Assembly: GCF_900044055.2 (NCBI RefSeq)
Contig: NZ_FCOX02000036.1
Coordinates: 27,423 to 91,422, forward strand
Source of the DNA: Caballeronia calidae
GTDB taxonomy: Bacteria; Pseudomonadota; Gammaproteobacteria; Burkholderiales; Burkholderiaceae
Length of the DNA stretch: 64,000 bases
Direction: 5' to 3'
The notes under the pieces are model-generated. The model was not told where the DNA came from. It saw nothing but the letters and a program-made list of their open reading frames with translations, and made no database searches. Numbering within the stretch: position 1 is the stretch's first letter; the number at the start of each line of letters is the position of its first letter. Below, one piece after another: positions 47,662 through 56,310 of this stretch. The position numbers were made by a program, and so were the translations under genes.

Positions 47662-49554
47662 ATGGCCAGCGAAACGAATCTGACAGACGTACTGCTCAAG
47701 CAGATCAACAACGGACAAGCCGGCGCTGCGCTCAAGCGGATCGGCGATCTCCTGCGCAACGATCCGAATCATCCCGGACTGCTGACGCTGCAGGCCGAAG
47801 GCTTGCGCATGTCGGGCCGCCATGCCGAGGCCATCGAGTCGTACCGGCGGGCGGGCGCCGTCGGCGGCGGTGCGCGCAACTGGCTCGTCGCGGGGCTGCT
47901 GCTGGGCGGCGAGCGCCGCACGGACGAAGCGCTCAAATGCCTCATGTTCGGCATCGCCGAAGATCCCGGCAACGAAGAAGTGCTCAACGCGCTCGTTACG
48001 ACGCTCTTCAATGCGAACCGTTATCGCGAGGGCGTGCTTTTCGCGCGGCGTCTCCTGTCGCTCACCCGCAACGAGCAGTTCCTGACCAACGCGGCCCTGC
48101 TTCTGCAAAGCAACGAGATGCACGAGGAAGCCGCCGAAGTCTTCAAGAAGATCATCGGGCCGGGCGAGGCGAACGCCGCCGTGCTCGGCGCGGCGCTCGT
48201 CCCGTCGCGTTTCACGTGCGAATGGGAGTGGATCGAGTCGTTGCAGGCGCGCATTCTCGATCACTACGCAAAGGGTCAATACGGCGCGACGCAGGAATAT
48301 CCGCTCACGCATCTGACCTGGTGCGCCAACGAGCTCTACAACCTCGAGGTGACGCGCGCCTACGCGAACCGCATGCTGCCGAACGTGCAGCCGTTCGCAC
48401 CCCGCACGGACAGCGTGCGCGGGCGGGCGCGCATCCGCGTGGGCTATCTGTCCGCCGACTTTTGCAATCACGCGACGATACATCTCATGGCGGGCCTGTT
48501 CGAGTCGCACGACCGCGACCGCTTCGAGGTGTTCGCCTACGATCACAGCCCGCGCGACAACTCCGAATACCAGCAGCGCTTTCTGCGTGCCGTCGAGCAT
48601 CACGTCGATATCACCGCCCTGTCCGATGCCGACGCGGCCGCGCGCATCGCCGCCGACGACATCGACATCCTGTTCGATCTCAAGGGCCACACGGGCTGGG
48701 GCCGGCTCGGCATCATGGCGTACCGGCCCGCCCGGCTGCAGGCCGCCTATCTAGGCTATCCGGGCAGCACGGCCGTGCCGTTCATCGATTACCTCGTCGC
48801 CGACCGTTTCGTCACGCCCGAAAGCAGTTTCCCGTTCTACACCGAGAAGCTGTGCCGCCTGCCGCATTCGTACCAGTGCAACGACCGCAAGCGCCCGGTC
48901 GCCGGAGACCCCGGCACCCGCGAGGCGCAAGGCCTGCCGCCCGACGCAGTCGTGTTCTGCGCGTTCAACCAGTCGTACAAGATCGATCGCGGCAGCTTCA
49001 CCGTATGGATGCGCGTGCTCGCCGAAGTGCCCGGCAGCGTGCTGTGGCTGCTCGGCCAGAGTCCCGCCGCCGAGCGCAATCTGCGCGCGTATGCCGAACG
49101 CCTGGGCGTGCGCGCCGACCGGCTGATCTTCTCAGCGTTCGCGCCGCCCGAGCGGCACATCGCCCGCATGCGTCTTGCCGATGTCGCGCTCGACGCGCTC
49201 GTCTGCAACGGCCACACGACCACGTCCGACATGCTGTGGGCCGGCATTCCGGTCGTGACCGCGCGCGGCGCGCACTTCGCGTCGCGCGTCAGCGAAAGCC
49301 TGCTGAACGCGATGGACGCGCCCGAACTCGTCGCGCGCAATACCGACGAGATGGTCGAGATCGCCGCCCGCCTCGGCCGCGATGCACGACTGCGAGCCAA
49401 TCTACGCGCCAAACTGGCGGCAAATATGACCACTGCTCCTCTCTTTGACACCGGGCGTTTTACGCGAAACTTCGAACATGCCATCACCATGATGGTCGAG
49501 AAAAACCGCGCCGGCGAGCCGCCGTCCCATCTGGACGTGCCGGATGCGCAATAG
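47662..49554 (+). CDS. TPR/GT41 (SPINDLY/OGT-like) glycosyltransferase
   Basis: The protein has 630 residues from the ATG at 47662; a TTG 36 bases earlier is possible. Residues about 5-170 are helical tetratricopeptide-like repeats (HPGLLTLQAEGLRMSGRHAE). A GT41 catalytic region runs from about 240 on, with IRVGYLSADFCNHATIHLMA, DILFDLKGHTGWGRL, AYLGYPGST, FCAFNQSYKI and CNGHTTTSDMLWAGIPVV. Family enzymes add GlcNAc (or another sugar) to Ser/Thr of proteins. It lies between the giant Ser/Thr-rich repeat gene and flagellin, so either or both could be its acceptor. Flagellin O-glycosylation by such enzymes is known in several Gram-negatives. Confidence 0.9.
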   Translation: MASETNLTDVLLKQINNGQAGAALKRIGDLLRNDPNHPGLLTLQAEGLRMSGRHAEAIESYRRAGAVGGGARNWLVAGLLLGGERRTDEALKCLMFGIAEDPGNEEVLNALVTTLFNANRYREGVLFARRLLSLTRNEQFLTNAALLLQSNEMHEEAAEVFKKIIGPGEANAAVLGAALVPSRFTCEWEWIESLQARILDHYAKGQYGATQEYPLTHLTWCANELYNLEVTRAYANRMLPNVQPFAPRTDSVRGRARIRVGYLSADFCNHATIHLMAGLFESHDRDRFEVFAYDHSPRDNSEYQQRFLRAVEHHVDITALSDADAAARIAADDIDILFDLKGHTGWGRLGIMAYRPARLQAAYLGYPGSTAVPFIDYLVADRFVTPESSFPFYTEKLCRLPHSYQCNDRKRPVAGDPGTREAQGLPPDAVVFCAFNQSYKIDRGSFTVWMRVLAEVPGSVLWLLGQSPAAERNLRAYAERLGVRADRLIFSAFAPPERHIARMRLADVALDALVCNGHTTTSDMLWAGIPVVTARGAHFASRVSESLLNAMDAPELVARNTDEMVEIAARLGRDARLRANLRAKLAANMTTAPLFDTGRFTRNFEHAITMMVEKNRAGEPPSHLDVPDAQ

Positions 49555-49640
49555 AACCGATCTGCAGAGACACGCCCGCGCGTCCCCGCCGGCGTTCCTC
49601 CTTCGCGAACGAATCACGGAATCCCTGCCGGGGATGACTT

Positions 49641-51191
49641 ATGAAATTGAATCTGGGTTGCGGCGGCGACTACCGCCAGGGCTGGCTCAACGTCGACAAA
49701 TGGCCCGACGTGCGTCCCGACCTCGTCATGGACCTGGAAAGCTTCCCCTGGACACTCGAGGACAATAGCGCCGACGAAGTGCTGCTCAAGCACGTGCTGA
49801 CCAACATCGGCCAGTCGAGCGCGACCTTCGAGCGCTTCATCCAGGAGCTCTACCGCGTCTGCAGGCCGGACGCGCTGATCCGCATCGAGGTGACGCATCC
49901 GCGGCACAAGGACTTTCTGTCCGATCCTTCGCAGGTGCGCGGCATCATCCCTGAAATGTTCGCGTGCTTCGATCTGCGCACGGTCGAACTGTGGCAGGCG
50001 AACGGCCTGCCGGGCACGCCGCTCGCCAAGCGCCTGCGCGTCGATTTCGAGCGCGTGGACCTGAAGTATCAGCTGAGCCCGACGTGGGAGCGGGAGCGCG
50101 CGGAAGGACGCATCGACACCGCAGGCATCGCGCATGCGATCGACACTTACAACAACGTCGTCGAGTCCATCGATATCGTGCTGCGCGCCCGCAAGCCGTT
50201 CAGGCCCGGCCATGCGCTGCGCACCGTCGACGCGGTCTGCATCGACCGGCGCGGCGGCATGGGCGACGTGCTCATGGCGCTCGCGGCGGCCAAGGCGCTC
50301 AAGGCGCTCTCGGAGCGGTCCGTCGTCGTGCTGACGGCGCCCGAGTTTCGCCGGCTTGCGCAAGCGTGCCCGCATGTCGATCACGTCGTGCACGACACAT
50401 CGGCGCTGCACGATCTCTACGCCAACGTGCGCTATCACGAAGTCGGGCCCGCGGCCTACGGCCTGTCGCGCTTTCATCAGGTCGACGCCTATCTCAACGC
50501 GTTCGGCGTGTCGGCCGATGCGGACATCAAGAATCTCGAACTGAACACTGGCGAGCAGGCCGACGAAAAGATCGCACGTCTGATCGATTCGTGGCCCGCG
50601 CTCGCGCCCGGCCGCCGCCGCGTGCTGCTGCATGCCGCGCAGGGCAATCCGAACCGCACGTGGCCGATGGCGCGCTGGGATGCGCTCGCATCGGCGCTCG
50701 TCGAGGCGGGGCATCAGGTGGTCATCATCGGCACGACCGGCGTGGCGGACAAGCCCGCCGCGATTCCGCAAGTCGACGGCGTGCTGAGCGCGGTCGATGC
50801 GCTGGACGCGCTCGAGACGGTCGCGCTGATGCGCCGCTCCGATGCGCTCGTGTCCGCGGACAACGGCCCGATCCATCTGGCGGGCGCGAGCGACATCGCG
50901 ATCGTCGGCCTGTTTTCGGTAGTGACGGCGGCGTGCCGCATTCCGTACCGGCACGGTCAGGCGATGTGGCGCGCCGAGGAAGTCCGCCCTTCTTGCAAGT
51001 TCTACCCCTGCTATCACCAGATGCACGACGACGCGGTGTTCGCGCCTTTCATGACGCGCATTCAGCAAGGCGTGCTTATGGTGAACGAACTCTTTTCGAA
51101 CTGGTGTTCCGATGGCGGTTCATTCTCCTGCATGAAAGAGCAGATCACCGTGCCGATGGTGATGGACGCGCTCTCGCGGTTAATCGGATAA
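49641..51191 (+). CDS. Methyltransferase-like / GT9 (heptosyltransferase-type) fusion protein
   Basis: The 516-residue product has two parts. Residues 1-125 look like a small SAM-dependent methyltransferase domain (KLNLGCGGDYRQGWLNVDKW is motif I; then ELYRVCRPDALIRIEVTHP). Residues about 195-460 form a GT9-type domain (CIDRRGGMGDVLMALAAAKA, ending SADNGPIHLAGASDIAIVGL). GT9 enzymes use activated heptose or similar sugars. The gene follows the GT41 gene by 86 bases and precedes fliC, so it probably modifies or builds the flagellar glycan. The fusion is in one uninterrupted frame. Confidence 0.85.
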   Translation: MKLNLGCGGDYRQGWLNVDKWPDVRPDLVMDLESFPWTLEDNSADEVLLKHVLTNIGQSSATFERFIQELYRVCRPDALIRIEVTHPRHKDFLSDPSQVRGIIPEMFACFDLRTVELWQANGLPGTPLAKRLRVDFERVDLKYQLSPTWERERAEGRIDTAGIAHAIDTYNNVVESIDIVLRARKPFRPGHALRTVDAVCIDRRGGMGDVLMALAAAKALKALSERSVVVLTAPEFRRLAQACPHVDHVVHDTSALHDLYANVRYHEVGPAAYGLSRFHQVDAYLNAFGVSADADIKNLELNTGEQADEKIARLIDSWPALAPGRRRVLLHAAQGNPNRTWPMARWDALASALVEAGHQVVIIGTTGVADKPAAIPQVDGVLSAVDALDALETVALMRRSDALVSADNGPIHLAGASDIAIVGLFSVVTAACRIPYRHGQAMWRAEEVRPSCKFYPCYHQMHDDAVFAPFMTRIQQGVLMVNELFSNWCSDGGSFSCMKEQITVPMVMDALSRLIG

Positions 51192-51195
51192 AGGG

Positions 51196-51220
51196 TTAAT
51201 CGGCGCAGTCGGCCGATTAA
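51196..51220 (+). other. Hairpin just after the methyltransferase-GT9 gene
   Basis: TTAATCGGC/GCCGATTAA forms a 9-bp stem with a 7-base loop. The short repeat GGTTAATCGG occurs twice across the stop codon. No T-run follows. It could be a weak or Rho-assisted terminator. Confidence 0.45.
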
Positions 51221-51407
51221 CGGGTTTGGGGTTAACGCGTGTGAATCGGCTGGACGTTTGCAGACGTCGAAAGTAATCCGCTTTGCACGATGTTTTTTGT
51301 CAGCACGGCGTGAGCGCGCCGTAAAGCGCAAACCCTTTGCGGCCGCGCTCGCGCCCGCCCCGCGGCCCTCGCCGGCGAATCATCCGAAACTCGCAAAATC
51401 GATGGCC

Positions 51408-51434
51408 TAAAGTTTTTCGGCGGGGGGCCGCTAA
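51408..51434 (+). promoter_or_regulatory. Sigma28 (FliA) promoter of fliC
   Basis: TAAAGTTT, 11 bases, GCCGCTAA: 8/8 and 7/8 to the consensus. The predicted start is near 51441, giving a leader of about 85 bases. The remaining gap 51221-51407 holds no gene. Confidence 0.9.
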
Positions 51435-51525
51435 CCACAAGTAGGCGGCCGGCTATAACGCGTGATTGCAGACCGCCACGCAAATTAGACGGTGCTCCAC
51501 CAATAGATCTCTTAGGAGAAGAATC

Positions 51526-52689
51526 ATGATCGGTATCAACAGCAACATCAACTCGCTGGTCGCTCAGCAGAATCTTAACGGCACGCAAAGCGCGCTGTCG
51601 TCGGCAATCACCCGCCTCTCGTCGGGCAAGCGCATCAACAGCGCGGCAGACGACGCGGCCGGTCTCGCGATCGCTTCGCGCATGACCTCGCAGATCAATG
51701 GCCTGAACCAGGGCGTGTCGAACGCGAACGACGGCGTGTCGATGGTGCAAACCGCATCGGCTGGCCTGAACCAGATCGCCGACAACCTGCAACGTATCCG
51801 CCAGCTCGCCGTGCAGGCTTCGAGCGGCTCGCTCTCGGCATCGGACCAGTCCGCGCTGCAGTCGGAAGTGTCGCAGCGTATCGCCGAAGTGAACCGTATC
51901 TCTTCGCAAACCACGTACAACGGCAAGAACGTTCTCGACGGCTCGCAAGGCACCGTGACCTTTCAGGTCGGCGCGAACGTCGGCCAGTCGATCTCGATCA
52001 ACCTGAGCCAGAACATGTCGGCTGCGACGCTCAACTCGGGCACGAACGGCGCGAACCCGCAAGCCGGCACGACGCTCGGCACGCTCACGAATCTGTCGCT
52101 GGACGACACCGGCGGCGACGATACGGCGAACACGACGACCGCGCACGCGATCACCCAGATCAACGTGGTTGCGGACGGCAAGGGCGGCTATTCCTACACC
52201 GACCAGAACAACCAGACGCTGACGACCGTGGCCGACGGCGGCAACTTCGACCCGTCCAAGGTCTTCGCGACCGCGAGCGGCAAGATCACCGGCACGGTCG
52301 GCAACGGCACGAACGCCGGCATCCCGGCAGCCGACGATTCGCAAGGCACGACCATCGCCAACAACAGCACGGTCCAGTCCGTGTCGTCGATCGACCTCAC
52401 GAAGACCGACGGCGCCTCGATGGCGATCGAAGCGATCGACAACGCGCTGCAGACGGTGAACAGCGCCCAGGCAACGCTCGGCGCAGTGCAGAACCGCTTC
52501 AGCTCGGTGGCTTCGACGCAGCAAGAGCAGTCGACCAACCTGTCGCAGGCGCAATCGCAGATCACCGACGCGAACTTCGCGCAGGAAACCGCGAATCTGT
52601 CGAAGGCTCAAGTGCTGCAACAAGCTGGCATCTCGGTGCTGGCGCAAGCGAACTCGATGCCGCAGCAGGTTCTGAAGCTCCTCGGCTAA
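51526..52689 (+). CDS. fliC: Flagellin FliC
   Basis: The protein has 387 residues starting at the ATG at 51526 after AGGAGAA. The conserved flagellin ends are clear: N-terminal D0/D1 (MIGINSNINSLVAQQNL, RLSSGKRINSAADDAAGLAI) and C-terminal D1/D0 (QEQSTNLSQAQSQITDANFA, MPQQVLKLLG). The middle (about residues 175-290) is a short, Thr/Ser/Asp-rich variable domain, the probable surface-exposed and glycosylated part. It is exported by the flagellar type III apparatus and forms the filament. It has its own sigma28 promoter, and fliD and fliT follow. Confidence 0.97.
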   Translation: MIGINSNINSLVAQQNLNGTQSALSSAITRLSSGKRINSAADDAAGLAIASRMTSQINGLNQGVSNANDGVSMVQTASAGLNQIADNLQRIRQLAVQASSGSLSASDQSALQSEVSQRIAEVNRISSQTTYNGKNVLDGSQGTVTFQVGANVGQSISINLSQNMSAATLNSGTNGANPQAGTTLGTLTNLSLDDTGGDDTANTTTAHAITQINVVADGKGGYSYTDQNNQTLTTVADGGNFDPSKVFATASGKITGTVGNGTNAGIPAADDSQGTTIANNSTVQSVSSIDLTKTDGASMAIEAIDNALQTVNSAQATLGAVQNRFSSVASTQQEQSTNLSQAQSQITDANFAQETANLSKAQVLQQAGISVLAQANSMPQQVLKLLG

Positions 52690-52710
52690 TCTTCATAGCC
52701 GATGTCGTAG

Positions 52711-52738
52711 CCGGCGCGATCCGTACACCGCGCGCCGG
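52711..52738 (+). other. Hairpin in the fliC-fliD gap
   Basis: CCGGCGCG/CGCGCCGG forms an 8-bp GC stem. There is no T-run. It may stabilise the fliC mRNA 3' end or reduce read-through into fliD. Confidence 0.45.
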
Positions 52739-52868
52739 ACGAAGCAGGACCATGCAGTAGAAGCAACGCAGTCAGCGCACCGGGAGCTCGTCTCCCTGTG
52801 CGCATTTCCGGGACGGAAATGTCCCGCCCCATTTCAAGCGATCGAGACGCACCAGGACTGGAGCACAC

Positions 52869-54413
52869 ATGACCACCGTAGCCACGACAACGGGTTCCAC
52901 TGTCGATCCGACCAGCGCCGTCCAGCAGGCCGCGCAGTCGATCATCAGCGGGTCCACGAACTCGACGATGGACGTGAACTCGCTCGTCAGCGCGCTCGTC
53001 AACGCGAAGGTCGCGGGGCAGACCGACACGCTGAACAGCAAGAAGACGGCCGACAACACGCAGCTCACGGCGATCGGCACGCTCAAGTCCGTCATGTCGC
53101 TCTTGCAGAGTTCGCTCACGAATCTCGCCAACGGCACCACGCTCTCCAGCTTCACCGCGACCGCGGACGGCAACGGCCTCACGGCCACCGCCGGGAGCGG
53201 CGCCGTCGCGGGCAGCTACGCGGTCAGCGTCACCAACATCGCCACGTCGCAGTCGATCACCTCGGGCGCCTTCAAGACGTCGGATGCGCTCGGCGCGGGC
53301 ACCCTGAAGCTCAGCATCAACGGCAAGTCGAGCACGATCAAGATCGACAGCTCCAACAACACGCTCGCGGGCATCGCATCGGCGATCAATTCGGCGTCGG
53401 ACAATCCGGGCGTCACGGCGACCGTGATCACCGGCTCGGACGGCGCGCACCTCGTGCTGCGCTCGTCGTCGACGGGTCAGGCAAGCGCGATCAACATCGT
53501 CGCGACGCCGACCACCCCGGCGGACGACACGGGCCTTGGCAAGCTCAACGTCACCAGCATCAACTCGACCACGACCACGGACGCGGACGGCAACCCGGTC
53601 ACGACCTCCGCGCCGACCTCGCTCGACGCCGCGACCAAGGCCAACTGGACGCAGAACGCCCCGGGTCAGGACGCCAACCTGACGATTGCGGGCACGGCGG
53701 TCACGAGCGCGAGCAATACGATCACCAACGCGATTTCGGGCGTGACGATGACGCTCGGCTCGGCTTCGGTGGCCTCGTCGCCGCAGACGCTCACGATCGG
53801 CCAGGACGTCGACGGCCAGAAGACCGCCATCGAAGCGTTCGTCACCGCGTACAACAACTTCATCAGCACGGCGTCGTCGCTGACGTCGTACGACTCGACG
53901 CAGGCAGCCGGATCGCAAGGCGGCGCGCTGCTCGGCGACTCGATGATGAACACGATCAAGAACACCCTGTCGAGCGCGATCAGCAAGGCGATCGGCACGG
54001 GCTCGAGCGCGGTGAACCTCGCGTCGATCGGCATCGCGCTGCAACCGGACGGCACGCTCAAGACCGACGAGACCGCCCTCACCAACGCGCTGACCAGCAG
54101 CACCGGCACGGTCGCGTCGCTGTTCAATTCGACGAACGGCGTCGCCGCGCAACTGAACAACAGCCTGACGTCGTTCCTGCAGACGGGCGGCATCATCGAC
54201 ACGCGCACGACGGCGCTGAACGCCGATCTGTCGAACATCGCGGATCAGCAGACGCAGCTCACCGCTTACACGCAGCAGCTGACGACCGCCTACAACAACC
54301 AGTTCACGGCGCTGAACACGCTGATGTCGCAAATGTCGACGCAGGGCAGCTATCTGACGGCGCTCTTCGGCGGCACGAACAGCGCGGGCGCGCTGGCGAC
54401 GAACAAGAGCTGA
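52869..54413 (+). CDS. fliD: Flagellar filament cap protein FliD (HAP2)
   Basis: The 514-residue protein has the FliD N-terminal region (MDVNSLVSALVNAKVAGQTD, about residues 37-56) and the C-terminal FliD domain (about 270-500; EAFVTAYNNFISTASSLTSY, AKLN-like leucine-rich helices ending QFTALNTLMSQMSTQGSYLT). It caps the filament and folds incoming flagellin. The central region is Thr/Ser/Asn-rich, similar in style to the flagellin variable domain. It is followed with overlap by fliT. Confidence 0.94.
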   Translation: MTTVATTTGSTVDPTSAVQQAAQSIISGSTNSTMDVNSLVSALVNAKVAGQTDTLNSKKTADNTQLTAIGTLKSVMSLLQSSLTNLANGTTLSSFTATADGNGLTATAGSGAVAGSYAVSVTNIATSQSITSGAFKTSDALGAGTLKLSINGKSSTIKIDSSNNTLAGIASAINSASDNPGVTATVITGSDGAHLVLRSSSTGQASAINIVATPTTPADDTGLGKLNVTSINSTTTTDADGNPVTTSAPTSLDAATKANWTQNAPGQDANLTIAGTAVTSASNTITNAISGVTMTLGSASVASSPQTLTIGQDVDGQKTAIEAFVTAYNNFISTASSLTSYDSTQAAGSQGGALLGDSMMNTIKNTLSSAISKAIGTGSSAVNLASIGIALQPDGTLKTDETALTNALTSSTGTVASLFNSTNGVAAQLNNSLTSFLQTGGIIDTRTTALNADLSNIADQQTQLTAYTQQLTTAYNNQFTALNTLMSQMSTQGSYLTALFGGTNSAGALATNKS

Positions 54414-54436
54414 TGCAGCAAGGATATCGACGAGAC

Positions 54437-54736
54437 ATGAACCAGCCAGAACTGATTCAGAACGCCTGGGCGTTGACCGAGGCGATCGAAGAGGCCGTGA
54501 GCCAGGAAGACTGGGCTCGCGCCACCGGGCTCGCGCAAGCCCGCGCACCGCTCGTGATGGCGTTGCAGGCCGAACAACCCGCGGACGCGCTCGCGGTCAT
54601 CCGCAAGATCCAGGCGAGCATCGATGCGGTCGCCGCACGTGCTCAATCGGCCCAGGCAGCGCTTTCGGCAACGTACCGCCGGTCGATGGACGGCGCGAAA
54701 GCCGCGAGCCAGTATCATCGGGCCGCGCGGTTCTAA
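54437..54736 (+). CDS. fliT: Flagellar chaperone FliT
   Basis: The 99-residue helical protein begins MNQPELIQNAWALTEAIEEA at the ATG at 54437. An ATG at 54413, overlapping the fliD stop, is an alternative with 8 extra residues. FliT is the export chaperone of FliD; in enterics it also binds FlhDC to repress class II genes. Assignment rests on size, helical composition and position after fliD. Its stop codon lies inside the -35 element of a consensus sigma28 promoter. Confidence 0.8.
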   Translation: MNQPELIQNAWALTEAIEEAVSQEDWARATGLAQARAPLVMALQAEQPADALAVIRKIQASIDAVAARAQSAQAALSATYRRSMDGAKAASQYHRAARF

Positions 54737-54760
54737 AGTTTTTTGCCGTCGCGCCGATAA
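54734..54760 (+). promoter_or_regulatory. Perfect sigma28 promoter overlapping the fliT stop codon
   Basis: TAAAGTTT, 11 bases, GCCGATAA matches the consensus at all 16 positions. The TAA of the -35 is the fliT stop codon. The next plus-strand element is a terminator at 54819; the next gene is on the minus strand. Confidence 0.88.
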
Positions 54761-54766
54761 CAATCT

Positions 54767-54845
54767 CAAGAACAATAAGAACAACGCGCCGGTCTGGCGG
54801 CGCGCTGCTTCGCTCTCGATGCCCGCTTCGGCGGGCATTTTTATT
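54767..54845 (+). ncRNA. Candidate FliA-dependent small RNA
   Basis: It is predicted from the consensus sigma28 promoter and the intrinsic terminator. The RNA would be about 79 nucleotides, with an A-rich unpaired 5' part, a first hairpin (CGCGCC/GGCGCG, 54785-54804) and the terminator hairpin. There is no open reading frame of note. In E. coli, FliA-dependent small RNAs arise from or beside flagellar genes (for example UhpU, MotR, FliX and FlgO), so this kind of element is known, but this one is only predicted. Confidence 0.55.
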
Positions 54846-54846
54846 T
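54819..54846 (+). terminator. Intrinsic terminator after fliT
   Basis: ATGCCCGC/GCGGGCAT forms an 8-bp stem with the stable TTCG loop, followed by TTTTATTT. It ends the fliD-fliT transcript and the candidate small RNA. Confidence 0.9.
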
Positions 54847-54873
54847 CGCGGCGCCGCCTCGACGTCCGCCGCC

Positions 54874-55884
54874 TCAACGTCCCAGCGTCAGCACCAGATA
54901 AGTCACATACAACGCCCCATTCCCGAGCAACGCCCACAGCACGATGCCGTTCGCCTTCGCATTGAAGCGCAGCCACGCCGCCGCCGCGAGCGTGATCAGC
55001 ACGCCGGTCAGCACCTCGATGCGCGGCTCCCAGGGCGTCAGCATGATGCCGATCGCCGGCAGCAACGTCCCTTGAAACACCATCGCCCCGGTGATGTTGC
55101 CGAACGCGAGCGTGTCCTTCCCTCGACGCGCCCAAAGAATGCTGTTCACCTTCTCGGGCAGTTCGGTAGCAATCGGAATGATGATGAGCGAGAGCAGCAA
55201 CGCCGAAATCCCGAGCGCTTGCGACACGCCCTCGACGCCATGAATGAAGCCCTTCGCGCCGCCGACCAGCAACACGATGCCGACGAGAAACTGCAACATG
55301 ATCGAGCCGAGCGAAGTCCGCAAACCGACACGCGAAGCAAACAACGGCTCGGGCGCCTCCGTTCCGTGCCCGCTCTCGACGAGCTGCGCCGAAGCCCTGA
55401 ACGTCGAAATCACATAAACGACATACAGTCCGACGAGCCCCACCGCGAACACGGCCCGCACCGGCCACGCATGATGCGGCACGAACATCGCCGCGCACGC
55501 GATCAGGAACGCGAACAGAAAGAAGTTGAGATCGCGCACGAACCCGCTGTGCTCCGGCATGATCCGGCCGCGCAAGCCGCGCGACTTGAGAATCGCGACC
55601 GTCATCAGGCAGGTCGACAGCGTCGCGAGCATCAGCGGCGCGCCGAGAATCGCGCCGACGCCGATCTCCTCATTGACCGCACGGCTAGGCGTGCCGCCGA
55701 GCAGCGCGATGATCGGCACGGTCGTTTCCGGCAATGCGGTGCCGACCGCCGCGAACAGCGAACCGGTCACGCCCTCCGAAATGCCGAGCCGCTCGCCGAG
55801 ATGTTCGAGCGCATTCGTGAATAGCTCCGACGCGATCAGAATGATCGCGAGCATCAGCCCGAGTTCGACAAAGAGCATCGTCAT
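54874..55884 (-). CDS. Sodium/calcium exchanger family membrane protein
   Basis: The protein has 336 residues from the ATG at 55884; the frame's longer N-terminus up to 56073 has no membrane character. It has about ten hydrophobic helices and two CaCA alpha repeats: GTALPETTVPIIALLGG (about residues 47-63) with GAILGAPLML, and IPIATELPEKVNSILWARRG in the second half. The conserved acidic Glu in both repeats is present (ALPE, ELPE). It exchanges Ca2+ or another cation for Na+ or H+. It is a single gene, convergent with fliT. Confidence 0.85.
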   Translation of the reverse strand: MTMLFVELGLMLAIILIASELFTNALEHLGERLGISEGVTGSLFAAVGTALPETTVPIIALLGGTPSRAVNEEIGVGAILGAPLMLATLSTCLMTVAILKSRGLRGRIMPEHSGFVRDLNFFLFAFLIACAAMFVPHHAWPVRAVFAVGLVGLYVVYVISTFRASAQLVESGHGTEAPEPLFASRVGLRTSLGSIMLQFLVGIVLLVGGAKGFIHGVEGVSQALGISALLLSLIIIPIATELPEKVNSILWARRGKDTLAFGNITGAMVFQGTLLPAIGIMLTPWEPRIEVLTGVLITLAAAAWLRFNAKANGIVLWALLGNGALYVTYLVLTLGR

Positions 55885-56310
55885 GCTGCACCTCGCATCG
55901 AAGAATGCGGCGGGCGCGCAGGCGTGCGCGAAAGACGGGGATATTGTGATTGTGGGGACACGATGATTCCAGGGCCGGACGTCAAGCGAACCACGATGCG
56001 CCACGCGCCGTCCGACCAAGAACGACATAGCGCATCGATGGTCTCGCCAAACCGTTCCGGTCGAACGCGCCACGGCAGCAGAGCCGAGGATGTTGACGCG
56101 TTCTCCTTCGCATGCGAAGGAAGGCTACTCCCCAAAGACGGCGCAAGTTTAGCCTGATGCACACGGTTTCAGCAACCCGCGAATAAGCGTATGCCGATCG
56201 GATCGTTGTACGCAATGGAGGCATTCGCTAATCTAGCCGCGCCGGGCGCGCCGCTTGCTTCGTGTGCCCAAGCTCATCCACGAACAATAATGAAGATCAC
56301 GGGAGATCTC

